From contig DUEB01000057.1 of assembly GCA_011176655.1 (NCBI GenBank), forward strand, positions 1 to 5,497: 5,497 nucleotides of DNA, read 5' to 3'. Positions 1-5,497 of this stretch are shown piece after piece (the first letter of the stretch is position 1; each line of letters begins with the position of its first letter). The notes beneath the pieces were generated by a model. The model was not told the origin of the DNA, ran no database searches, and saw only the letters and a program-made list of their open reading frames with translations. A program made the position numbers and the translations under genes. The DNA comes from Dehalococcoidia bacterium. GTDB taxonomy: Bacteria; Chloroflexota; Dehalococcoidia; Dehalococcoidales; UBA5760.

Positions 1-48
1 CCCGGATGATGCAAGAGCCAGGCTGAACACAAAAGATACCCCCAGAAC

Positions 49-77
49 TTGGCAAAATCTGAGGAGAGTGTTAATCT
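49..77 (+). promoter_or_regulatory. Candidate promoter of the GOGAT/his operon
   Basis: TTGGCA at 49-54 matches five of six bases of the bacterial -35 consensus. After a 17-nt spacer, TAATCT at 72-77 keeps the three most conserved -10 bases (first T, second A, last T) but only three of six overall. The region is clearly more AT-rich than the coding DNA that follows. Transcription would start near position 84, inside the inverted repeat at 83-102 and about 43 nt before the preferred start codon. The -10 match is weak, so this is an inference from spacing and context. If the host is an archaeon, this reading does not apply. Confidence 0.4.
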
Positions 78-82
78 ATTTA

Positions 83-102
83 GTAGGAAAACAGTTTCCT
101 AC
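83..102. promoter_or_regulatory. Perfect 8-bp inverted repeat, candidate operator (GGAA-N6-TTCC core)
   Basis: The arms GTAGGAAA (83-90) and TTTCCTAC (95-102) are exact reverse complements around a 4-nt centre, ACAG. No T-run follows, so this is not an intrinsic terminator. It overlaps the predicted transcription start and ends 9 nt before the ribosome binding site, a typical place for a repressor operator or a leader hairpin. The inner bases GGAA (86-89) and TTCC (96-99) are six bases apart. That is the operator pattern known for NrpR, the nitrogen-assimilation repressor of Methanococcus. The symmetry is seen directly; the link to NrpR is inference, supported by the glutamate synthase genes downstream. 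Confidence 0.6.
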
Positions 103-111
103 ATCCGCCCT

Positions 112-118
112 AAAGGAG
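112..118 (+). promoter_or_regulatory. Strong Shine-Dalgarno site that sets the TTG start at 127
   Basis: AAAGGAG at 112-118 lies 8 nt before TTG at 127, an ideal spacing. The alternative in-frame TTG at 49 has only a C-rich stretch (ACCCCC) before it and no purine-rich site. The longer frame would also translate through the inverted repeat. This site therefore favours a 153-residue protein over the 179-residue reading. Confidence 0.75.
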
Positions 119-126
119 ATAGTAAG

Positions 127-588
127 TTGGCTACGGTTCTGGTTAACGAAGAGGTCTGTATCGGCTGCGGGCTGTGTCAGGTGTACTGCGCTACGGAGCA
201 CTCCGCATCGAAGGACATCATCAAAGCCTACAAACGGGAGGCTCCCCGCCCCCTGCCCCGCGTCCGTGTGGAGAGGTGGGGGGAGGACTGGCTCACCGTC
301 CGCTGCCAGCACTGCGATGTGCCCTGGTGCGTCTATGCCTGCCTTACCGGAGCCATGACCAAGGACCCGGAATCGGGTATCGTCAGCGTCGATGCCGAGA
401 AGTGTATCGGCTGCGGGACCTGCCTGCTGGCCTGCCCCTACGGGGCGCTGAGCCGGGACAAAGACGACCGGGTGGTCGTTAAGTGCGACCGCTGCCCCGA
501 CCAGGAGATACCCGTCTGCGTGGCCAACTGCCCCAACGAGGCGCTGATACTGATTACAGAAGCGAAAACCACGGCGGGCGCCGCTTAA
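127..588 (+). CDS. Four-[4Fe-4S]-cluster ferredoxin-like electron-transfer protein (CooF/HycB/DmsB type)
   Basis: This cytoplasmic-looking iron-sulfur protein of 153 residues has no signal peptide or membrane segment. It has 16 cysteines in four groups: C11/14/17/21, C60/63/68/72, C93/96/99/103 and C120/123/131/135. This is the layout of CooF, HycB and DmsB, which wire electrons between a redox enzyme and a partner. Groups one and three share an identical 15-base stretch (157-171 and 403-417), coding for the Cys-Ile-Gly-Cys-Gly core of each motif. The start is the TTG at 127, chosen for its strong ribosome binding site; an in-frame TTG at 49 would add 26 residues. It is the first gene of the operon, 11 nt before hisH. 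No catalytic partner such as CO dehydrogenase or hydrogenase is visible. A role passing electrons from the flavoprotein at 1253-2584 to the glutamate synthase is inferred from context. The fold is certain; the partner is not. Confidence 0.88.
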   Translation: MATVLVNEEVCIGCGLCQVYCATEHSASKDIIKAYKREAPRPLPRVRVERWGEDWLTVRCQHCDVPWCVYACLTGAMTKDPESGIVSVDAEKCIGCGTCLLACPYGALSRDKDDRVVVKCDRCPDQEIPVCVANCPNEALILITEAKTTAGAA

Positions 589-599
589 AGAGGTTTAGC

Positions 600-1256
600 A
601 TGAAAAGCTCAGACCGGAGAGAGATTACCATAATCGACTACGGTGCCGGGAACCTGCGCAGCGTGGCTAATGCCGTTATCAAGCTGGGCTATGAGCCGGT
701 GGTAACCGGTAACCCCGACAAAGTACTGGCGGCCCGGATAGTCATCCTGCCCGGGGTCGGCGCCGCCGCCGATACCGTACACAGCCTGAGAGAGTTGGGC
801 ATGGAGGCGGTCATCCGCCGGCTGGTTCGGGAGAAACGGCCGCTTCTTGCCATCTGTGTCGGCTTGCAGGTCATGCTCTCCGAGACCGAGGAGGGGGGGC
901 GGCATCCGTGCTTCGGGATAGTGCCGGGCAGGGTGAAAAGGCTGCCCGAGGGGCAAAAGGTTCCCCACATGGGCTGGAACCAGGTAAAGCAGCGCACTTC
1001 ACACCCGATTTTCCAGGGTATCCCGGACGAAGCCAACTTCTACTTCGCCCACAGCTACTACGCCGACCCGAGTGATACCTCAGCCGTAGCCGGCACCACG
1101 GACTGCGGGGCAAGTATCTGTAGCGTCCTCATCAAGGACAACCTGGTAGCCACCCAGTTCCACCCGGAGAAGAGCGGAGACTACGGCCTGAGAATCTATA
1201 CCAACTTCCTGCGCCTGGCAGAGCAGAGCCAGCCTGAACGGAGAACGAGGCAATGA
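600..1256 (+). CDS. hisH: Imidazole glycerol phosphate synthase, glutaminase subunit HisH
   Basis: HisH is the class I (triad-type) glutamine amidotransferase of histidine synthesis. It hydrolyses glutamine and passes ammonia to HisF, which turns PRFAR into imidazole glycerol phosphate and AICAR. The protein has 218 residues, close to the usual 200 or so. The catalytic triad is complete: Cys86 in AICVGLQ, and His188 and Glu190 in QFHPEKSG. Other HisH marks are IDYGAGNLRSV (12-22), the oxyanion-strand PGVGA (51-55), HMGWN (123-127) and FYFAHSYY (147-154). The ATG at 600 is preceded by AAGAGG at 588-593 with 6-nt spacing. The frame stays open upstream to 483, but that part overlaps the ferredoxin gene and is not coding. 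The stop overlaps the next start as ATGA. The subunit partner HisF is encoded 2.5 kb downstream rather than adjacent. The last residues (about 208-218) are a charged tail. Confidence 0.95.
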   Translation: MKSSDRREITIIDYGAGNLRSVANAVIKLGYEPVVTGNPDKVLAARIVILPGVGAAADTVHSLRELGMEAVIRRLVREKRPLLAICVGLQVMLSETEEGGRHPCFGIVPGRVKRLPEGQKVPHMGWNQVKQRTSHPIFQGIPDEANFYFAHSYYADPSDTSAVAGTTDCGASICSVLIKDNLVATQFHPEKSGDYGLRIYTNFLRLAEQSQPERRTRQ

Positions 1257-2584
1257 TAAACACTAGATACCTGATTATCGGCAACTCGGCAGGCGGTATC
1301 GGTGCCGCCGAGGCGATACGTGAGGTGGATAAAGCCGGCTCGCTCCTAGTCATCTCCGACGAGCCCTACCCCGCCTACTCACGGCCTATGATATCGGAGC
1401 ACCTTGCCCAGGGATGCCCCCTGGAGAAGATGCTGTACCGGCCGGGTGATTTCTACCGGAAACTTAACATCCAGACCTTCCTGGGGAGAAAGGCTACCCG
1501 TCTCGACACGGCGAAGCATATCGTTGAGCTTGACGACGGCGAGCCGGTTACCTGGGAGAAGCTGCTGCTGGCTACCGGCGGCCTGCCCATCATTCCCCAG
1601 ATAGAGGGGATTGAGCGGAGGGGGGTCTTCGGCTTCACCACCCTCGATGACGCCAGGGCGATTAGCGAGTTCCTTAAGGGGAAAGACCGGGCGGTGGTTA
1701 TCGGGGGCGGTCTCATCGGGGTGAGCGCCGCCGAGGCCCTGGTCGAGCGAGGGGTCAAGGTCACTATTATCGAAATGAAGGAGCGCATACTGAACGTGAT
1801 GCTCGATGAGGAGACCTCAAACATGGAAACGCTGGCCTTAAAACAGGCCGGGGTCGACATCATAACCGGGCACACGGTAGCCAGCATCAACGGCGCTTCG
1901 GCGAGGGACACCGCGAGCAGTGTTACCCTGGACGACGGAAGCCAGCTAGACTGTAACCTGGTAGTGGTGGCTATCGGCGTCCGGCCGCGCACCGAGCTTG
2001 TGTCCGCTACCGGAATCAGGGTAAACCGCGGCATTATAGTTAGCCGGCACATGGCTACCTCCGAGCCCGACGTCTACGCCTGCGGCGATGTAGCCGAAGC
2101 CTATGACTTTATCTATAACGAGAACCGGCTGACCCCCATCTGGCCCAATGCCTATCTCGGGGGCAGGGTGGCGGGGCTCAACATGGCCGGGGTTCCCACC
2201 GAGTACCCCGGCGGGACCGCCATGAACTCCCTGAAATACTTCAGGGTGGAAATTGCCTCCGCCGGCATGGTTATCCCTGATGACGATAGCTACGAGATAG
2301 TAAGCCAACAGCACGGCGACCACTACCGCAAGGTTATCCTGAAAGAGGGGCTCATTACCGGCATGGTCTTCGCCGGCGACACTGAGAAAGCGGGCATAGT
2401 CTTCAGCCTGATGAGGGATAGGGTACAGACTGACGGCTTTAAGGAAGCCCTGGTCGCCGAAGACTTCAGCCTGGCAGCCCTCCCCGAAGAGATATGGCGG
2501 CCCCGGCTGGCCGCGCCGCCTCAAGATAAAGCCAGAGTGGTAACAGCTCCGGAACAGCCCGAGGAAATACTGGTCGGCGAGTAG
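1253..2584 (+). CDS. FAD/NAD(P)-dependent oxidoreductase (NirB/rubredoxin-reductase/FNOR-like)
   Basis: This soluble two-dinucleotide-binding flavoprotein has 443 residues. The FAD Rossmann motif is IIGNSAGGIGAAEAIR (8-23), followed by ATGG (107-110). The NAD(P) motif is VVIGGGLIGVSAAEAL (148-163), with Glu174 ending the second strand, which usually favours NADH over NADPH. VVAIGVRP (238-245) and YACGDVAEA (275-283, Asp279 for FAD) complete the fold, and a reductase-type C-terminal domain follows. Only Cys55, Cys234 and Cys277 are present. The redox cysteine of Nox and CoA-disulfide reductases is absent from the usual N-terminal site (YSRPMIS instead), so a ferredoxin or rubredoxin reductase type is more likely. 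The start overlaps the hisH stop by 4 nt, with GGAG at 1240-1243. Residues 415-443 form a Pro/Ala/Glu-rich tail of unknown use. In this operon it may stand in for GltD by oxidising NAD(P)H and reducing the ferredoxin-like protein; this is inference. The exact electron acceptor cannot be read from the sequence. Confidence 0.9.
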   Translation: MINTRYLIIGNSAGGIGAAEAIREVDKAGSLLVISDEPYPAYSRPMISEHLAQGCPLEKMLYRPGDFYRKLNIQTFLGRKATRLDTAKHIVELDDGEPVTWEKLLLATGGLPIIPQIEGIERRGVFGFTTLDDARAISEFLKGKDRAVVIGGGLIGVSAAEALVERGVKVTIIEMKERILNVMLDEETSNMETLALKQAGVDIITGHTVASINGASARDTASSVTLDDGSQLDCNLVVVAIGVRPRTELVSATGIRVNRGIIVSRHMATSEPDVYACGDVAEAYDFIYNENRLTPIWPNAYLGGRVAGLNMAGVPTEYPGGTAMNSLKYFRVEIASAGMVIPDDDSYEIVSQQHGDHYRKVILKEGLITGMVFAGDTEKAGIVFSLMRDRVQTDGFKEALVAEDFSLAALPEEIWRPRLAAPPQDKARVVTAPEQPEEILVGE

Positions 2585-2608
2585 ATAAGACTACGCTAGG
2601 AGTCAAAG

Positions 2609-3757
2609 ATGAAAAATCTGAATCAGGTGCAGAACCCATACCACGATGACAAGGTAATCGATGCCTGCTCCATATTCGGGATCATGGCTACCTCCGGGAG
2701 GTGCTTCTCCGGGGAGGGTATCATCAGGGCGATTGCCAACATGCACGACCGCGGCAACGGCCTGGGCGGGGGCTTCGCCGTCTACGGGCTCTACCCGGAA
2801 TATGCCGACCATTACGCCTTCCACATAATGTACCTGAGCGGCCAGGGCAAAGCCGAGGTCGAGACCTTCCTCAAGCAGAGGTTCTACGTGGCTATGGCTG
2901 AGGAAGTGCCGACGCAGGCTACCAGCGCCATCGTAAACCCGCCGCTGGTATGGCGCTACTTTCTGGAGGTAGACCCCAGGGAATGCGACGGCCAGTCGCC
3001 TGATGATTACGTCGTGGAACGGGTCATGGAGATAAATACCGGCATTAAGGATGCCTTTGTCTTTTCAAGCGGTAAGAATATGGCGGTATTTAAAGGGGTA
3101 GGCTACCCGGAGGAAATCGCCGAGTACTTCTGCCTGGAGCAGTATCAGGGTTATCTCTGGACTGCCCACGGCCGCTTCCCCACCAACACCCCCGGCTGGT
3201 GGGGGGGAGCCCACCCCTTCTGCATCCTGGACTGGACGGTAGTCCACAACGGCGAGATATCCTCCTACGGGACAAACCGGCGCTACCTGGAGCAATTCGG
3301 CTATCTCTGCACCATGCAGACCGATACCGAGGTGGTCGCCTACGCCGTTGACCTACTGATGAGAAAACATAAACTGCCCGTGGAGATTGCCGCCCGGGTG
3401 CTGGCGGCCCCGCTGTGGAGCGAGATTGAGCGCCGGCCCCCGGCGGAACAGAACCTGCTGCGCACCCTGCGCCAGGTATACGGCAGCCTGCTCTTAAACG
3501 GGCCCTTTACCGTAATTATCGCCCACCAGGGTGAGATGGTGGGACTTACCGACCGCATCAGGCTGCGCCCGCTCACCGTCGGGGAAAAGGATGATATGCT
3601 CTACCTCTCGTCCGAGGAGTCAGCCATCCGCCTCATCTGCCCCGACCTGGATAGAGCCTGGATTCCAGCCGGTGGCCAGCCCATAGTGGGCCGCCTCGGA
3701 GAGCCCCTCAAGCCACAACTGATAGCCGCCGGCGAGGAGATAGCCTTAAAATGCTGA
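2609..3757 (+). CDS. Class II glutamine amidotransferase, split glutamate synthase domain 1 (archaeal-type GOGAT)
   Basis: This is an Ntn-type glutaminase that would release ammonia from glutamine for the glutamate synthase FMN subunit encoded at 4530 onward. The protein has 382 residues. The expected N-terminal nucleophile is Cys20 in DACSIFGIM, which implies removal of a 19-residue propeptide, as in GltB and PurF. The second residue is Ser where many family members have Gly (CG). The glutamine-site motifs are clear: [18 protein letters not shown] (187-204) corresponds to the RFSTNT...QPF region of GltB. HNGEI (213-217) supplies the oxyanion-hole Asn-Gly, and QTDTEV (237-242) contains the substrate-binding Asp239. 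The ATG at 2609 has AGGAG at 2598-2602, 6 nt upstream. A 24-nt gap separates it from the flavoprotein gene, and it overlaps hisF by 7 nt. A stand-alone amidotransferase for another synthase is possible, but the GOGAT FMN gene nearby makes this role the best one. Confidence 0.9.
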   Translation: MKNLNQVQNPYHDDKVIDACSIFGIMATSGRCFSGEGIIRAIANMHDRGNGLGGGFAVYGLYPEYADHYAFHIMYLSGQGKAEVETFLKQRFYVAMAEEVPTQATSAIVNPPLVWRYFLEVDPRECDGQSPDDYVVERVMEINTGIKDAFVFSSGKNMAVFKGVGYPEEIAEYFCLEQYQGYLWTAHGRFPTNTPGWWGGAHPFCILDWTVVHNGEISSYGTNRRYLEQFGYLCTMQTDTEVVAYAVDLLMRKHKLPVEIAARVLAAPLWSEIERRPPAEQNLLRTLRQVYGSLLLNGPFTVIIAHQGEMVGLTDRIRLRPLTVGEKDDMLYLSSEESAIRLICPDLDRAWIPAGGQPIVGRLGEPLKPQLIAAGEEIALKC

Positions 3758-4533
3758 CGAAAAGGATTATTCCCTGCCTCGATGTCACTCAAGGAAGAGT
3801 GGTCAAGGGCACCAGCTTCACCAATCTGCGTGACGCCGGCGACCCGGTAGAGCTGGCTGATTTCTACTACCGTGAGGGCGCTGACGAGCTGGTGTTCCTG
3901 GATATCGGGGCCACTCCGGAAGGACGCGGCACCATGGTGGACATAGTGGAGCGCTGCTCGGAGCAGGTTTTTATCCCGCTCTCCGTGGGCGGGGGAATAC
4001 GCAGCGCCGGCGACATGCGCCGTATGCTGGAAGCCGGCGCCGACAAGATAACCATCAACACCGCCGCCGTAAACAGCCCGGAGCTCATCAGCCAGGGGGC
4101 GGTAAGGTTCGGCGCTCAGTGTATCGTGGTCGCCATTGATACCCGACGCCAGGTAGACGGTGATGAACCGGGGTGGGAGGTGCTCACCCACGGCGGGCGA
4201 AAGCCGACCGGGATTGACGCCGTCTGGTGGGCGAGTGAGTCGGTCAGGCTCGGCGCCGGAGAGCTACTGCTCACCAGCTGGGACGCCGACGGCCAGCGCA
4301 CCGGCTATGACCTGGAGCTAACGCGCACCATCAGCCGGACGGTGACGGTGCCGGTAATTGCCAGCGGCGGCGCCGGCAGCCTGGAACACCTATATCAGGC
4401 GCTGGTCACCGGGCAGGCAGATGCTGTACTAGCCGCCAGTATCTTCCACTACGGCACCTATTCCATACGCCAGGCGAAAGAATATCTAGCCAGCCGGGGC
4501 ATAGCTATAAGAATCCAAGGGGAAGACCAATGA
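3751..4533 (+). CDS. hisF: Imidazole glycerol phosphate synthase, cyclase subunit HisF
   Basis: HisF is the (beta/alpha)8-barrel cyclase that uses ammonia from HisH to convert PRFAR to imidazole glycerol phosphate and AICAR. The AICAR links histidine and purine synthesis. At 260 residues it is of normal length. Both catalytic aspartates are present: Asp11 in IIPCLDV and Asp130 in VVVAIDTRR. The flexible-loop GRVVKG with Lys19 is also intact. Phosphate-binding motifs are VGGGIRS (79-85) and ASGGAG (204-209), and the TSWDADG stretch (175-181) keeps the two usual aspartates. It therefore looks like a true histidine enzyme rather than a degenerate paralogue. The ATG at 3751 lies inside the end of the amidotransferase gene, with GAGGAG at 3734-3739, 11 nt upstream. 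The stop overlaps the next start as ATGA. Its separation from hisH by two non-histidine genes is unusual. Confidence 0.96.
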   Translation: MLTKRIIPCLDVTQGRVVKGTSFTNLRDAGDPVELADFYYREGADELVFLDIGATPEGRGTMVDIVERCSEQVFIPLSVGGGIRSAGDMRRMLEAGADKITINTAAVNSPELISQGAVRFGAQCIVVAIDTRRQVDGDEPGWEVLTHGGRKPTGIDAVWWASESVRLGAGELLLTSWDADGQRTGYDLELTRTISRTVTVPVIASGGAGSLEHLYQALVTGQADAVLAASIFHYGTYSIRQAKEYLASRGIAIRIQGEDQ

Positions 4534-5497
4534 AGACCTACTTGCCGCCGAAATTTTTGGTAGAACGAGATAAAGAGCGCTGCATCCAGTGCCAGGTGTG
4601 TGTCAACCAGTGCAGCTTCGACACCCACTACTATGACGCCGAGGACGACGAAGTAAGGAGCCACGAGGAGAACTGCGTCGGCTGCCACCGCTGCGTCGCC
4701 TTCTGCCCCACCCGCGCCCTGAACATCCGGCAGAACCCCCTGGACTATAAAGACAACTACAACTGGCGACCAGGGGTGATTGAGGATATCTACAAACAGG
4801 CTGAGACCGGCGGGGTGCTCCTCACCGGCATGGGTAACGACCGGGACTACCGCATCTACTGGGACCACCTGGTGCTCAACGCCAGCCAGGTGACCAACCC
4901 TTCCATCGACCCCCTGCGCGAACCGATGGAGCTGACCACCTACCTGGGACGCAAACCGGACAGGGTGGAACTTGACCCGACTTCGGCAAGCCTGAAAACG
5001 GAAATCACGCCTCAGGTCAAGATTGAGGTGCCGGTGATGTTTGGGGCCATGTCCTACGGCGCCCTGAGCCTTAACGTCCACCGCTCCTTAGCCCGAGCCG
5101 CTAAAGAGGCAGGCACCCTGTGGAACACCGGCGAGGGCGGGCTGCACCGCAGCCTTTATCAGTACGGAGACAACACCATCGTCCAGGTGGCCTCGGGACG
5201 CTTCGGGGTCAGCCCGGACTACCTCGGCGCCGCCCGGGTGGTGGAGATTAAAATCGGTCAGGGGGCCAAGCCCGGCATCGGGGGACACCTCCCCGGAGAG
5301 AAGGTAAGCGCTGATGTATCCCTCACCCGCATGATTCCTCAGGGAACCGACGCCCTATCCCCGGCCCCACAGCACGATATTTACTCGATTGAGGACCTGG
5401 CCCAGCTGATATACGCCCTGAAGGAAGCCACCAACTACACCAAACCGATATCGGTCAAGATAGCCGCCGTCCACAACTCGGCGGCCATCGCCAGCGG
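4530..5497 (+). CDS. gltB: Archaeal-type glutamate synthase, ferredoxin-FMN (synthase) subunit, 3'-truncated by the window
   Basis: This is the synthase part of a split GOGAT, which combines 2-oxoglutarate with channelled ammonia and reduces the imine at FMN to glutamate. The first 322 codons are in the window, with no stop. Two [4Fe-4S] motifs lie at the N-terminus: C18/21/24/28 and C49/52/55/59. A linker of about 100 residues follows, then the FMN barrel with GAMSYGALS (172-180), NTGEGG (199-204), the [14 protein letters not shown] stretch (243-256), [19 protein letters not shown] (277-295) and SVKIAA (308-313). These are hallmarks of the GltB synthase domain. The N-terminal ferredoxin module is the archaeal-type arrangement and allows direct input from an iron-sulfur protein. 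The cysteines of the family's [3Fe-4S] cluster would lie beyond the edge. The ATG at 4530 overlaps the hisF stop by 4 nt, with AAGGGG at 4517-4522, 7 nt upstream. The third GOGAT part (GXGXG domain) should be downstream. Confidence 0.95.
   Translation, partial: MKTYLPPKFLVERDKERCIQCQVCVNQCSFDTHYYDAEDDEVRSHEENCVGCHRCVAFCPTRALNIRQNPLDYKDNYNWRPGVIEDIYKQAETGGVLLTGMGNDRDYRIYWDHLVLNASQVTNPSIDPLREPMELTTYLGRKPDRVELDPTSASLKTEITPQVKIEVPVMFGAMSYGALSLNVHRSLARAAKEAGTLWNTGEGGLHRSLYQYGDNTIVQVASGRFGVSPDYLGAARVVEIKIGQGAKPGIGGHLPGEKVSADVSLTRMIPQGTDALSPAPQHDIYSIEDLAQLIYALKEATNYTKPISVKIAAVHNSAAIAS

Noticed and set aside
1..26. A short reading frame ending in TGA at 24-26 that could be the tail of an upstream gene
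   Set aside because: Only seven codons are visible, with no recognisable motif. The other forward frames are equally uninformative, so a gene end cannot be supported.
83..102. The leader inverted repeat as an intrinsic terminator
   Set aside because: The stem is AT-containing and only 8 bp, and no T-run follows on either side in the sense needed. It lies between the promoter candidate and the ribosome binding site.
157..417. Identical 15-base direct repeat at 157-171 and 403-417
   Set aside because: Both copies encode the same Cys-Ile-Gly-Cys-Gly cluster-binding core. Protein constraint and an old ferredoxin module duplication explain it better than a DNA-level element.
483..599. Upstream extension of the hisH frame to 483
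   Set aside because: It overlaps the well-supported ferredoxin gene in another frame, is Arg/Pro-rich shadow sequence, and the ATG at 600 has its own ribosome binding site and begins the HisH fold.
893..3207. Seven-G runs at 893-899 and 3201-3207 as possible frameshift sites or sequencing errors
   Set aside because: In both genes the conserved motifs continue in the same frame on both sides of the run, so there is no sign of a frameshift.
4458..5081. Long minus-strand open frame of about 207 codons
   Set aside because: It lies antisense to hisF and the GOGAT subunit, which have clear family motifs on the plus strand. It is a shadow of GC-rich coding DNA, as are the minus-strand frames at 3601-4191, 1946-2524 and 1453-2052.
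1..5497. Mobile elements, CRISPR arrays, tRNA or rRNA genes, defence systems
   Set aside because: No transposase or integrase, no spaced repeats and no RNA-gene-like stretch was found. The region is almost entirely metabolic coding sequence.

Overview
The window is a GC-rich stretch of a prokaryotic chromosome carrying one tightly packed, all-plus-strand operon. It has six genes in this order: a four-cluster ferredoxin-like protein, hisH, an FAD/NAD(P)-dependent oxidoreductase, a class II glutamine amidotransferase of the glutamate synthase domain 1 type, hisF, and the ferredoxin-plus-FMN subunit of an archaeal-type (split) glutamate synthase, which runs off the right edge. Codon use mixes many G/C third positions with frequent ATA (Ile) and AGG (Arg). 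Together with split GOGAT genes and strong Shine-Dalgarno sites, this is compatible with an anaerobic bacterium such as a Dehalococcoidia-type Chloroflexota. That is a low-confidence guess, and an archaeon is not excluded.

Region by region: positions 1-126 are a non-coding leader. It holds a plausible promoter (TTGGCA at 49-54, 17-nt spacer, TAATCT at 72-77), a perfect 8-bp inverted repeat at 83-102 over the expected transcription start, and a strong ribosome binding site at 112-118 that points to a TTG start at 127. From 127 on, coding is nearly continuous. The gaps are 11 nt (ferredoxin to hisH) and 24 nt (oxidoreductase to amidotransferase). The other junctions overlap: hisH/oxidoreductase by 4 nt, amidotransferase/hisF by 7 nt, and hisF/GOGAT by 4 nt. 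Translational coupling is therefore likely.

How the genes fit together: the amidotransferase (2609-3757) and the FMN subunit (4530 onward) are two of the pieces of a split glutamate synthase, which makes two glutamates from glutamine and 2-oxoglutarate. No conventional GltD small subunit is visible. The oxidoreductase and the four-cluster ferredoxin could instead carry electrons from NAD(P)H to the FMN subunit, an arrangement like the CooF/FNOR pairs found beside some CO dehydrogenases. HisH and HisF form imidazole glycerol phosphate synthase, another glutamine-consuming, ammonia-channelling enzyme. Their genes are split from each other and interleaved with the GOGAT genes.

The most interesting signal is regulatory. 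The core of the leader palindrome reads GGAA-N6-TTCC, which matches the operator of NrpR, the 2-oxoglutarate-responsive nitrogen repressor known from methanogens. Its place over the predicted start of a glutamate synthase operon makes a nitrogen-control operator a coherent, testable hypothesis.
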